Positions 27,905-36,992 of a DNA stretch of 64,000 bases are shown here, piece after piece. Below the pieces are notes generated by a model. The model searched no databases. It was not told the DNA's origin and worked only from the letters and a program-made list of their open reading frames with translations. How positions within the stretch are numbered: position 1 is the stretch's first letter; each line of letters begins with the position of its first letter. Source of the stretch: Barthelona sp. PCE (Eukaryota > Metamonada: BaSk clade); assembly GCA_040285745.1 (NCBI GenBank), contig JAUFOR010000002.1:1550001-1614000 (forward strand), in the 5' to 3' direction. A program made the position numbers and the translations under genes.

Positions 27905-28161
27905 TTGCAATTTGTCAGTTTTTTTTAATGGTTCAATGTTTTCAAACTACATAATGTTTGGCACAGCGTATAAGCACATCATTTCATACTCTACTGGTAA
28001 TAGAAAAAATAATCCAATAAACCTGCAAAATATTTTGGAAGTTCTGTTTGTTTTAACACTGTTTTAACAGCTTAAATTGGCTATATATTCAATTTTATCA
28101 GTTTTTGCACAGGTAAAATATACAATACTCTCGTTTTTGCTATTCTTACCGTTTCAATCAT

Positions 28162-29352
28162 ATGGAGCCAATTGTAATTGCTAGTGTTCCCGGTAACGAG
28201 CACGTAAGCGTCGTTAGGGCCGAAGAACCAGAATATGAGGAAGTTAACAAGCTTTTTGAGCATGCGCAAAAAATGCTTAAGTGTAGCTTCGATTTCGCGA
28301 CTGAACAACTTAGTAAGTTCAGCGGGGACGCGACAGTGTTGGGTTCTTTGCGTGAACGTCTGCATAGTCGCATCAGAGAGATTGCAGCTCTGCAAGTTGC
28401 AATTTCTGATGCTCAATTAGGTTGTTTACATGAGAGAGATCTTGCAATCGTTCTCATGCGAAAAATTAACGTGATGCGACTGCAGGAAATTCAAGATAGA
28501 CGCAAAATTCAAGCATTATTGCAACTTACGACAGAGGACAGTGAAGAAAACCGCAAACTCACACGGCCTACGTGGGAAGACTTGGGATTCGATAGCTTTG
28601 AAGAACAGAAAGAGCTGTTAACGGTTATGATGACATTGCGCAAAGAGGTGGATATCATCCGGGAGCACGGAAATCAAGAAGCTGAGTTTTCCTTAAGGCA
28701 GAGGGCTGCAGAAGAGACAAAACGTGCAACAGACCTGAATGAAGTTCACGCTGATATCGAAATATTTAACGAACGTTCGTGTGAATGTGAATCAAGTTTA
28801 CAGAGTGTGGTTCAGAGTGTTATCGAGGAGAAGTTTTATGGTCTTGAGCGTATCTTAACTATCAATCAGGAGATTGAGACACTGGATAAAGATATGAACG
28901 CCATAAACGCTAGAATTAGGCAAGTTCGTCAGGAAGCTCAAGCTCAAACTGCAGATAAAATGCAGAGCATTAAACGTTTCAGTGAAGAAGATAGGAACAA
29001 CTTGGCGAGCCAATGCGATAAGCATTCAGAGGAGATCACTTTGTTGAAGCAAGAAATACGAAATTCGAAACGAAAATATGAACGCAGTATTAAAGCAATG
29101 GATAAGGAACGTAAAATGAGCGAAAAGCACGTTTCAGAGGCACTTGCCAACCGTATGTTCTTATTTGAAGGGTTTGAAAACTCTATTGTGGTTTTGAAGA
29201 GAGATTTGAAAAAGTTGTTATTCTTCTATAATACTAAAGACATGAAAGAAGCCGATAAAACGCAATTAGATGAGGTAATCAACCGTCTTAATTTAGAAAT
29301 TAATTTGATTGAAAAGAAATTTACAACAATGAAAAATATTTTTGATGCTTAG
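28162..29352 (+). CDS. Coiled-coil protein, CCDC77-like
   Basis: A 396-aa protein that is almost entirely alpha-helical with long heptad stretches at about residues 85-125 and 150-340. The segment RLQEIQDRRKIQALLQL resembles the conserved ExxDRKKIQHLLAL block of CCDC77, a centrosomal/basal-body protein, and the flanking layout of coiled coils agrees. The assignment rests mainly on that block. Its stop codon at 29352 is 1 nt from the stop of the convergent LRR gene. ATG at 28162 is the first in frame; a TTTCAATC initiator-like element lies directly upstream. Confidence 0.55.
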   Translation: MEPIVIASVPGNEHVSVVRAEEPEYEEVNKLFEHAQKMLKCSFDFATEQLSKFSGDATVLGSLRERLHSRIREIAALQVAISDAQLGCLHERDLAIVLMRKINVMRLQEIQDRRKIQALLQLTTEDSEENRKLTRPTWEDLGFDSFEEQKELLTVMMTLRKEVDIIREHGNQEAEFSLRQRAAEETKRATDLNEVHADIEIFNERSCECESSLQSVVQSVIEEKFYGLERILTINQEIETLDKDMNAINARIRQVRQEAQAQTADKMQSIKRFSEEDRNNLASQCDKHSEEITLLKQEIRNSKRKYERSIKAMDKERKMSEKHVSEALANRMFLFEGFENSIVVLKRDLKKLLFFYNTKDMKEADKTQLDEVINRLNLEINLIEKKFTTMKNIFDA

Positions 29353-29353
29353 C

Positions 29354-30151
29354 TTAATTTGAGAACTTGTGAATAGAATGATTAAATGTGTTTGAGAATA
29401 CATAAAAGTCTTTTGTCTGGGTTGGTGCTTCTTCCTCTTTCCTATTTAACAGCGTATCATTCCTTTGACTCAAAAAATCTAAATGTTGTGGAATTGTAAC
29501 AAAGTCTGTGTCATTTTTTTTTACGGGTGCTACTTTAACGGTAAGCTTTTCTTCCCTTTCCCTACGTCTACGTTCACTGATCTCAAGAGCTTCTTTAGCA
29601 AGATCTCTTTCTGTGATTGAAGCTTGTCGTACTTTTCTTTTTGGTTTCCTAGTTTTCTTCTTTGTTGTTGTGAGCGTCTTATTTGCATCAGGGTTTGCGG
29701 GTTCAGATGTTATCACCCTGTCATACCTGTCAACAAGAAGTCCGTTTAATAGCTCCAATTGAGGAAGGACTTCAAGAACTCTTCTTCTGAACATTCTTTC
29801 TTTTTCTGCAGGATTTCCTCTTAAATCAAGACGTTTAAGTGATGTGAGTGTCTTCAACTTTGTCAGTAGTAAATCTAAATTGCGTAATCTGTTGTTTCTA
29901 ATGCTTAATACTTCCAAATGTTTTGGAAGAACAATGTCTGTGATTATGTTGGAGTTTGCATACAGCTCCCTGAGGGTTATATTATCCGAAAGCCCCACCA
30001 GATCTGTAATTTTGTTGCTATTCAACCACAAACGCTCCAAATTCGAAAAACGTCCTAAATCCGGAACGTATGTAAGCTCTTTATCGCTCAAATAAAGATC
30101 AATGCAACGCTTAGGATTCCCAGGATATACAGCTAGAACGATAGGATCCAT
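29354..30151 (-). CDS. Leucine-rich repeat protein, LRRC72-like
   Basis: A 265-aa protein with about five SDS22-type leucine-rich repeats in residues 15-130, capped by an LRRcap-like segment (LPQLELLNGLLVDRYDR). The first repeats (DLYLSDKELTYVPDLGRF, LERLWLNSNKI) align well with human LRRC72. The C-terminal half is a basic Lys/Arg/Thr-rich linker and a charged helix, then a short tail. SDS22-type LRR proteins of this size are common in cilia and basal bodies. The ATG at 30151 gives the start MDPIVLAVYPGNP; a second in-frame ATG at 30181 would add ten hydrophobic residues and is less likely. Confidence 0.6.
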   Translation of the reverse strand: MDPIVLAVYPGNPKRCIDLYLSDKELTYVPDLGRFSNLERLWLNSNKITDLVGLSDNITLRELYANSNIITDIVLPKHLEVLSIRNNRLRNLDLLLTKLKTLTSLKRLDLRGNPAEKERMFRRRVLEVLPQLELLNGLLVDRYDRVITSEPANPDANKTLTTTKKKTRKPKRKVRQASITERDLAKEALEISERRRREREEKLTVKVAPVKKNDTDFVTIPQHLDFLSQRNDTLLNRKEEEAPTQTKDFYVFSNTFNHSIHKFSN

Positions 30152-30367
30152 CACAAAAAGGAAGATATTTATAAAACACATTTATAATTCAGAATCGAAA
30201 AGTATTGTTGTTTTGACTTTTTATTGGTGAGCTATACCACGTTTGATAAATATTATGAATATTGAAAGTCATGTTGGTGTTGAACTTTAATCATGATACT
30301 GTGAAATTCATTATTAAACACATTTTATTCACATTCATAATGAATGTTTACTATTCATGCTTGTTGT

Positions 30368-31130
30368 TTAACAAGCACAAGGATTCTCATCATCAGCTGG
30401 GGGAAGACTGGTTTCCGTTGTGTTAGAGATTGCCCATAAGTCAGTTGTATCATCAGTGTGGTTAGCAAGAGCCAATTCACTGGCCTTCATAAAAGCTTCA
30501 GTTACGTTAATGTTTAGTTTTGCGCTGACTTCTATATAATTCTCCACATTTATGTTGCTCTTGTGGCACCATGCTCTGACTTCTTCCTCGAGGATAACCG
30601 AGTCATTGGCAAGATCACACTTGTTGGCAACAACAACGAAAGGGAAGTTATCGACATCAGTAGGACCGGCCTGAACCAGGAATTCTCTGTGCCAATTAAT
30701 AAGCTTGTCAAAAGACTTACCATCAGTGATATCGAATACCAAAATGCAAGCATGAGCACCACGGTAGAAAGTAACACCTAAAGATTGGAATCTTTCTTGA
30801 CCAGCAGTATCCCAAAGTTGGAGGGAGACAGGAGTACCTTGTACGAGGACTTCTTTGCTGACGAAATCGGCTCCAATAGTAGCACGATATTGGTTGGAGT
30901 ATCTCTTTGCTGTGAACTGATTCATCAAACAGGTTTTGCCTACACTAAATATTAGATAATTTTTGATCCCTTGACCCTGAATTTGTGAAAATAATGTATT
31001 TTGCAACGAAATAGAGCTGTTAAAGTGCTCCTCTCATTTGCTTGATTTAAATCCCCAATATCCTTCGTGATCGTGATACATACCCGGCATCACCAAGCAA
31101 GATAATCTTCTGAAGTGTTTTCTCAGACAT
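30368..31130 (-). CDS. Rab7-like small GTPase, one intron
   Basis: Exon 1 is 31130-31084 and exon 2 is 30944-30368, with a 139-nt intron splitting the P-loop. The joined frame is 624 nt (207 aa). Motifs are GDAGVGKT, the IGADF switch I region, WDTAGQE, NKCD and SAK, with C-terminal CAC for geranylgeranylation. IGADF, QGTPVSLQLWDTAGQERFQSLGVTFYRGA and the length indicate a Rab7-type late endosomal/vacuolar Rab. Exon 2 read alone gives an N-terminus without a P-loop, which shows the intron is real. The catalytic Gln of WDTAGQE is retained, so normal GTP hydrolysis is expected. Confidence 0.9.
30945..31083 (-). other. Spliceosomal intron in Rab7-like gene (139 nt)
   Basis: Donor GTATGT begins at 31083. 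The acceptor region reads CTAATATTTAG, ending at 30945. Splicing rejoins the codons of the P-loop (GDAG and VGKT) in phase. Confidence 0.92.
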
Positions 31131-31253
31131 GAAAAGCAAAAATAAATGAAATATGGGGTTTCAGTTCACTTTGATAGTGGTAAGGGCGACTCATTCTAAT
31201 TTATGTGTCATTAATGACCTTTATTAAGCGTAATAGAACTTGTAGAACTTGTT

Positions 31254-31265
31254 TCACTTTTTCAC
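31254..31265 (+). promoter_or_regulatory. Initiator-like motif upstream of BBS9
   Basis: TCACTTTTTCAC lies about 22 nt upstream of the BBS9 ATG (31288) and closely resembles the motif at the same distance from the ARL13-like ATG. Function inferred. Confidence 0.35.
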
Positions 31266-31287
31266 ACGTTTTGGCGCCTCTACAAGA

Positions 31288-33669
31288 ATGAGCTTGTTTG
31301 GTTTGGGCGACTCATGGGAGTATCGTATTTCTGGGACAGAGGAGTTTGCGCACGGCTCTTTTTTGTATTCTAATATTGATAATTGTGATAAGGGCGATAA
31401 GAAGATTGTTATAGCTAGTATTCAGGGTAATATGAGCATATTTCAGCCTCAGACGACCACTTTTAGTCAGGGTAACCTCCTAATGGAGCACGATTTTCAA
31501 CAACCTGTTTATCAGATCCTTGATGGACGTTTTGTACCTGGAAGCGATGCAATAGGTCTCGCAGTGTTGCATCCCCGTAGTTTATCTGTCTATATTGTAC
31601 AGAATGACGGTGATAGTTATTCGATTCACGAAATTTACACGCATACAATGAGTCGCAATGTTTTTTCAATGACTAAATTCTGTGTTGACTCCAACAGCTC
31701 GGATGATGGTATCGTTGTACAGTCTGCAGACGGAGTATGGTATTTCTACGAGCAAGACACGAGATCATTTGATGTATCTCTGTTAAGCTTCCTAATTCCT
31801 TCGGCTTTGACGTACTGTGCACCATCAGACTCTTTTATTTGCTTCAACTCATCGTTAGTTGTCTGTAGTTATCGATATCAGTCGTTAAGCGCTGCAAATA
31901 ACGCCGCTTCTAACGTCAAAGCGGACTGGACGTTCAATATTGGTGAGCAAGTGCTCGATATTATCATTGCAGAAGTTCCATTCACGCAGCGTAGCCAGAG
32001 TGGCAGTGCGCGAGAAACGGAGATCATTTTAGTGTGTGAACATTCCATCTTTGTGTTGGATGTTCGCGGTACGCTCCGTATGCAACTAAGACTCGGTTAT
32101 TTTCCCCTTGCAGCATGTACATATGTTGTTCCATCGGGAAATCAGTCCATTTTGGTCATTGCAACCGATACTAACGATGTGCTCGTGTACCAGGGTAGTG
32201 ATTTGAAGTGGATGGCCAAAACCACATCTATTTTGAACGCCATCACGGTAGGTACAGTTGAGAGGCAGGAAGGTATGTTCTTGACACTCTCTGAGGATAA
32301 CTTTGTTCGTGCCAGCTTTTTAGGAACAACTCCGACGAAGCGTACGTTCACATTGGTAAATGATCGTAGACCCTTGACTCAGATCGAGAAGCGTAAAGCA
32401 AAGGTGCTGAAACAGGTACATAAGATTACACAGAGGTCGTCATCAACAGTTTCTACTAATGATGATGAAGCACCAATGAGCATGAATCTTTTTGTTGATG
32501 ATATTTTCAGTTTTGAAAACGGTGTTGGTATGACGCTTAAAGTATTTGTGAGTTACACAGGTGAACACTTGACTGAAGCACATGTATCAGTCCAAGCACC
32601 GGCTCCATTCCACAGCAATCCACCAACACAACGTGTAGAGTTACGCCCCGGTTCGACCACCCCTCGCCCTTTGGAGTTCAACCTCGTTTTAGAGAGCCAA
32701 GAAAGTTTGCCTGGTTGTCTTGAGGTAAACGTCAATGTTCTAGCTCCAAAGAAGAAGAGTCTAGTGCAGATGATGTCCTGTTTCGACTCAATCATGTTGC
32801 CGTTGACAGCTGTAAGCAAGCCCACCTCAACAGGAAGCCTGCGTTTTAAGCACAACTGGGATGTACCGGCAGAGTTGAAACTTGAACATATACTAGATGA
32901 TGATCTGCGATGTGATCCTGACATTGTTAACAATATTCAGTTTGAGAAGATCGGTTTTGAGTTTTTGACTGGTGATCTTGCTTCCATTATGATTCGCAAT
33001 GGACGGGTTGTGATTGAAGGTAGTTCATATCATGCAATTTCGTTGTTAACCCAAAAATTGATTGCTTTCGTATGGGAAGTAAGCGAAGATAAGAATGAAA
33101 CTAATTATCGTTTTAATGACGAAGTTCCAATCGAGGCACTATTAGATCTGATAGAAGATATTCACAAGGATGAAGGTGTAATGAAAGAGATAGATGATCA
33201 GATCCACCAAGATGGAGGTTTCCTCCGAACAATTCAGAAGAGACTACTCAGTCATTTCAGATCAAAAAGTCCCAGTGACCTTATGGCTTTACATACATTA
33301 TATTCAGCTGCTCAGGCTGAAATATTAAATCATTTAGGCGAAGCACAGCATCATCAGAAGCATTTATTGAACAAAAAACGTGAGCTAATGGCTCTAGGTC
33401 GCCTCACAGTAATGACAACAAGTGGTTCTTATGATATTGATCTTTTGAACACATCAACTCTAGAAGGTGTTCTGGGTAATCCTATTCGTGATGATGACTA
33501 TCACGCATTTGTTAACAACGCCAGTCTTTGGTTTTATGCTACTTTATCTCGAACAGATGTTAAGAAGGTAAGGCAAACAAAGCTGCGAAAGAGTATTTCT
33601 AAGGTTTTTGAAAGGTTGGTATCTGGTCACCGCTTAAAGCCTGCTGAATCAGCTGAAGAGAATTCATGA
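31288..33669 (+). CDS. BBS9: BBS9 (PTHB1), BBSome subunit
   Basis: A 793-aa protein. The N-terminus MSLFGLGDSWEYRISGTEEF and the first beta-propeller strands (SNIDN, KIVIASIQGNMSIFQP) align with PTHB1. The ADWTFNIGEQVLDI segment matches the conserved DWTLNIGEQALDI. Domains in order are an N-terminal propeller (about 1-360), an immunoglobulin-like/GAE domain (about 400-500), a platform region and C-terminal helices. BBS9 organises the BBSome, the coat that moves membrane proteins through cilia, so this organism probably keeps at least part of the complex. The start is the ATG at 31288; the frame upstream runs only to a TTG. The last 43 bp overlap the convergent small membrane-protein gene. Confidence 0.9.
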   Translation: MSLFGLGDSWEYRISGTEEFAHGSFLYSNIDNCDKGDKKIVIASIQGNMSIFQPQTTTFSQGNLLMEHDFQQPVYQILDGRFVPGSDAIGLAVLHPRSLSVYIVQNDGDSYSIHEIYTHTMSRNVFSMTKFCVDSNSSDDGIVVQSADGVWYFYEQDTRSFDVSLLSFLIPSALTYCAPSDSFICFNSSLVVCSYRYQSLSAANNAASNVKADWTFNIGEQVLDIIIAEVPFTQRSQSGSARETEIILVCEHSIFVLDVRGTLRMQLRLGYFPLAACTYVVPSGNQSILVIATDTNDVLVYQGSDLKWMAKTTSILNAITVGTVERQEGMFLTLSEDNFVRASFLGTTPTKRTFTLVNDRRPLTQIEKRKAKVLKQVHKITQRSSSTVSTNDDEAPMSMNLFVDDIFSFENGVGMTLKVFVSYTGEHLTEAHVSVQAPAPFHSNPPTQRVELRPGSTTPRPLEFNLVLESQESLPGCLEVNVNVLAPKKKSLVQMMSCFDSIMLPLTAVSKPTSTGSLRFKHNWDVPAELKLEHILDDDLRCDPDIVNNIQFEKIGFEFLTGDLASIMIRNGRVVIEGSSYHAISLLTQKLIAFVWEVSEDKNETNYRFNDEVPIEALLDLIEDIHKDEGVMKEIDDQIHQDGGFLRTIQKRLLSHFRSKSPSDLMALHTLYSAAQAEILNHLGEAQHHQKHLLNKKRELMALGRLTVMTTSGSYDIDLLNTSTLEGVLGNPIRDDDYHAFVNNASLWFYATLSRTDVKKVRQTKLRKSISKVFERLVSGHRLKPAESAEENS

Positions 33670-34034
33670 ATGTAAAGACAAATTGTAAAGATTGTAAAAG
33701 TGATGATGAAAATATGCTTCAATTTAGCAAGTATGCTAAAATATTTGTCTCTATTGTGGATCGCCAGACGGTATAAGCGTCTAATTATGAATGAAATAAT
33801 GAGTACAATGAGTAGAATAACAAGAGCCAAAAGTATATGTACTTTACCATTCTGTATCATAGTTCCTAGTATGAAAAATAAAACGCAAAGCAATAGTTTG
33901 TACCACTTTTTCACCTTTGCACCAGTTGTTTCAGCCCATGATATAAATTCTTTATCTTTCTCAGTTTGATAATTGTTTTTAAGCTTCTCCTTCATTTCAG
34001 GAGTAAAGTCCTCAATAGGAATTTCCTTTTTCAT
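33627..34034 (-). CDS. Small multi-pass membrane protein, unknown
   Basis: A 135-aa protein with a hydrophilic N-terminus (acidic, then Lys-rich) and three hydrophobic segments (about residues 45-60, 67-85 and 108-122), the first two separated by a short turn. No family recognised. The C-terminal 14 codons are antisense to the end of BBS9 (43 bp overlap). ATG at 34034 is the only upstream start. The next gene on this strand is also a membrane protein, 72 nt upstream. The length and continuous hydrophobic pattern support a gene, but overlap with BBS9 leaves the exact C-terminus open. Confidence 0.6.
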   Translation of the reverse strand: MKKEIPIEDFTPEMKEKLKNNYQTEKDKEFISWAETTGAKVKKWYKLLLCVLFFILGTMIQNGKVHILLALVILLIVLIISFIIRRLYRLAIHNRDKYFSILAKLKHIFIITFTIFTICLYIHEFSSADSAGFKR

Positions 34035-34106
34035 ATTAAAATATTGATATATTAAAAAGAAGAAGTAGAAAATAGATTTACAAGATAATAAAAAAAAGTG
34101 CTCTAA

Positions 34107-35057
34107 TTAATCACCGTGTAGAGAAACTGATTTTAAAATGTCAATAGAATTTTCAACTGTAACGCTCAAATTACAATTTTCTTGGGTCTTTTTAAATGCT
34201 GATTTATCTGTAACCAGTTCAACATGTCTTGAGAAGATCTTCTTATATTCCAAAACAACCGAATCATTAAATGCGTATTTAATAATGTAATCAAAAGATT
34301 TGAGTGGAAAAAGTAATATTGATATAAACCGACCAATTGATAATATATCTTTACGTTTTCGCAAGAAACAAAAACGTTTTGGTACCGGTTTACCAGTCAA
34401 TGTACCATTGAATTTCTCTGTAAACCAAATTTCCTCCGAAAATGAAACGTCTTGATCCATCAATGAACAACTGGTTTTAAATGTATCAATAGCTGTTACA
34501 TATTCATCAGAAGTCTTGTCGTCGTAGGGTACAGCTTGAATACCCAAACAAATACAATAGTCTCTGTCGGAAGGTAATTCAGGTATTTCACTAACATCTG
34601 CCCAGTACTTTGCTGTGAATGATAGGAACCGCTTCTCTCCTGTTGAGTTGATTGTGACCGAACACGACGACGAGGTAAGGCGTGTGAGCAGGTCCATCAG
34701 GTTCTTTCTTTCATATATTACATCATGAGAAGCTGTTGGAATTGTATACAGTGATATGGAACTCAAAACCATACCAAGAAGCCCCCATATGATCGATTGA
34801 AGAAAGAAACATAGTACAAAGCACAAATAGCTCACTAAATCGATGCTAAGCATTGTAAAAAAATATGCTTTTCGTATTGATGGTTCTGACTTCTTCTTAA
34901 GCCACCCTAAGACAGCAAAAACGCACGGAAAAATGCATACAATCGTCAAACATAAAAGAACTATGAAAGGAAGTTCTATAGTTGCTACAGAAGCAATTGT
35001 GAGGAAAACTAGAAGGAAACACACGCATATGTTTGCGCAGACCTCAAAGCCTAACAT
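34107..35057 (-). CDS. Membrane protein with N-terminal four-helix bundle, unknown
   Basis: A 316-aa protein with four hydrophobic helices in the first 110 residues (around 5-28, 30-50, 68-88 and 90-106), then a soluble domain of about 200 residues with two Cys and an amphipathic hydrophobic patch (about 245-262). No family recognised. It may be an endomembrane protein with a cytosolic C-terminal domain. It is divergent from the TEX264-like gene (167 nt between starts). The ATG at 35057 is the first in frame. Confidence 0.65.
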   Translation of the reverse strand: MLGFEVCANICVCFLLVFLTIASVATIELPFIVLLCLTIVCIFPCVFAVLGWLKKKSEPSIRKAYFFTMLSIDLVSYLCFVLCFFLQSIIWGLLGMVLSSISLYTIPTASHDVIYERKNLMDLLTRLTSSSCSVTINSTGEKRFLSFTAKYWADVSEIPELPSDRDYCICLGIQAVPYDDKTSDEYVTAIDTFKTSCSLMDQDVSFSEEIWFTEKFNGTLTGKPVPKRFCFLRKRKDILSIGRFISILLFPLKSFDYIIKYAFNDSVVLEYKKIFSRHVELVTDKSAFKKTQENCNLSVTVENSIDILKSVSLHGD

Positions 35058-35224
35058 TGAAAAGACATGAAAATTAGAATACGACCAGTGTACATTACAA
35101 TGTTTTGATTTTTGGTGAATTTATTTGAGATGACTTGAGTGTTTGACGCTTGTGAACTTTATTATGCTTAAATAACTTGAAAAACTCTGAATTTCAATTT
35201 TCAGATAGTATCTATTTCTAAAAT

Positions 35225-35872
35225 ATGTTCAATGTGCTTCCAGCAGTGCTACTGGGTCTGTTTAGCTTGGTTTTATTAATTATGGGGCGTTTAGGTTTCT
35301 TTTCCAAGTCAAAGGTTTCCCTTATGAGATTACCAAAGGGTTTTCTGGTGTATAGATTGGTCCAATGTGACTTTGACAAGATTGGAAAAGAACAATCAGC
35401 TTTTATCACGGAACTTTCTAGGGATAATATGCTTTTTAAGGATGCTGCAATATTTTGTATTGTTGCAACTCCCAGTAAGTATCACCTTGGTGCAAAAAAC
35501 TTGTTTGTCATTGGTGTTCTTGTTAAAGATTGCGAGGAACAGGATGATCTTATTTCAGATGTTATTGCCTCAAACCAATACCTTTACACTCGTATGACAG
35601 ATGACATATCCTCCTATTGCGCAGCAGTAGATCTCCCTAATCGCTTCAGCATCTACTACGCACCAACAAAGGCATACGGTTCATTATCAAAGCGTTTGCG
35701 CGCAGATGATACAAAGATTTGTGACTTTTCAATGGAGGTTCAAGTTCGCAGCCACTATTTTGTATACCAACCACTGGAGTTTCCGGATAGTTGGAACAAT
35801 TTGTTCAGAGAGATTGTGGACAAGTATGATGTGAAGCATCCTTTCTTATTGGAACAATTGGAAGGGTTTTAG
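35225..35872 (+). CDS. TEX264-like GyrI-domain membrane protein
   Basis: A 215-aa protein with one N-terminal transmembrane helix (residues about 4-25) and a soluble domain of the GyrI-like/SOUL fold. The pattern LxRLPKGFLVYRxVQCDFDKIGK, then a strand ending ATPSKYHLGAKN, resembles the N-terminal half of the TEX264 GyrI-like domain. TEX264 is an ER-phagy receptor, but no LC3-interacting motif or long acidic tail is seen here, so the role may differ. Assignment is by fold pattern rather than strong identity. A TTTCAATTTTCAG initiator-like region precedes the ATG. Confidence 0.5.
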   Translation: MFNVLPAVLLGLFSLVLLIMGRLGFFSKSKVSLMRLPKGFLVYRLVQCDFDKIGKEQSAFITELSRDNMLFKDAAIFCIVATPSKYHLGAKNLFVIGVLVKDCEEQDDLISDVIASNQYLYTRMTDDISSYCAAVDLPNRFSIYYAPTKAYGSLSKRLRADDTKICDFSMEVQVRSHYFVYQPLEFPDSWNNLFREIVDKYDVKHPFLLEQLEGF

Positions 35873-36133
35873 GTATATCGGCGGGGTTTTATGGCACGAT
35901 AAACATAAACAGGTGTTTGAAACAGAACTGTTTTATTCCACATTAAGTGAAAAATTTCAGCGTTTTTGTTTCATCTCTCAATAAATGTAGATAGGGTTAC
36001 ATAATGATCTTTAGTGAATTTCATTTGTATTTGTACCTGTTTAAACATATAAATACTATTTTGTTTTGTTTTTCTAAATCTGTTCTCTTTCCCATGTTCC
36101 TCTTTTGAATTATTGAAAAAAATGTAGTTCGTT

Positions 36134-36562
36134 ATGCAATGTTCGGGCAATTGTAAGAGAAACATTCTAAGGATTATGTTGGCGTTAATTTTATTGGTTA
36201 GCATCAGTTTGTTACATTTTCATGAAAGTATAGATGGAAACACGTTGGATTTAATGATTTTATTCGCTTTTATTCTATTTTTGGTGATAATAGTGATCGT
36301 AATACGATTGTTGAAATCAAACCAAAGATCTAGACGGTCAAACATGTATTTTTCGATGAATGATACACTAGACATCGATACATCCATTAGAACAACCAAG
36401 AAATCCACTGGAAAAGCAAAAACTAACAAATATGATACGATTTACACGTATACCGACTTGGATATTGATGAAAAAGTACATCCCCTGCTGCAAGCAGGTA
36501 ATATCCTAGGTTCTGTACCCACTGGTTTCACTCCAGACTGGGAATATGTTCCAAGTGATTAG
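36134..36562 (+). CDS. Small membrane protein, unknown
   Basis: A 142-aa protein with two hydrophobic helices in residues 10-60 and a hydrophilic C-terminal half rich in Thr, Ser and Asp (for example DTLDIDTSIRTTKK). No family recognised. The stop is 8 nt from the stop of convergent C1D. ATG at 36134 is the first in frame. Its size and the clear helix-pair-plus-tail layout support it as a real gene. Confidence 0.6.
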   Translation: MQCSGNCKRNILRIMLALILLVSISLLHFHESIDGNTLDLMILFAFILFLVIIVIVIRLLKSNQRSRRSNMYFSMNDTLDIDTSIRTTKKSTGKAKTNKYDTIYTYTDLDIDEKVHPLLQAGNILGSVPTGFTPDWEYVPSD

Positions 36563-36570
36563 CTTTTGTA

Positions 36571-36909
36571 TCAATCGTTACTTTCCTTCGGCTTTTCAAA
36601 TACCTGTTCATGGTACAGTTTCAAGCGTTGAATTTCCTGAGATACAGGATGATCATCAGTCGAGTAGTCATTTATATGCAATAAACTCTTAACTAAAACA
36701 TTATATCCATATGCAATGCTGTATAACAACTGAGATTTTTTATGCTTTGGGATGCTATCATCGTCTAGCACCCGTTTAAGGTTAATTTCATCTAATTCTG
36801 CAAGCATAGTCTCAACATTATCAAGTTGTTTAGGTAATGCACTGATCGATTCAATTGCAACTTCCCCAAGGAGCACTTCCAAGAGCTCAAAGTCTTCACA
36901 TGCTTCCAT
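36571..36909 (-). CDS. C1D: C1D/Rrp47 family exosome cofactor
   Basis: A 112-aa protein of the Sas10/Utp3/C1D family. The C-terminal half matches C1D: a helix with SQLLYSIAYGYNVL (compare KVDLVSAYTLNSMF), then DHPVSQEIQRLKLY (compare EHPVKQELERIRVY). C1D/Rrp47 binds the nuclear exosome subunit Rrp6 and helps 3' processing of structured RNAs. It lacks the basic C-terminal tail of animal C1D. The ATG at 36909 is used; an upstream TTG would extend it by three residues. It is divergent from the TAF1B-like gene (83 nt between starts). Confidence 0.78.
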   Translation of the reverse strand: MEACEDFELLEVLLGEVAIESISALPKQLDNVETMLAELDEINLKRVLDDDSIPKHKKSQLLYSIAYGYNVLVKSLLHINDYSTDDHPVSQEIQRLKLYHEQVFEKPKESND

Positions 36910-36992
36910 TAAAAGCAAATAGTGTTGAAAGAGGGTGTATTTGGTTTAATAACCGTTTTGCTTCGGTTTTTTGCACATTTACTTTTAAATAC

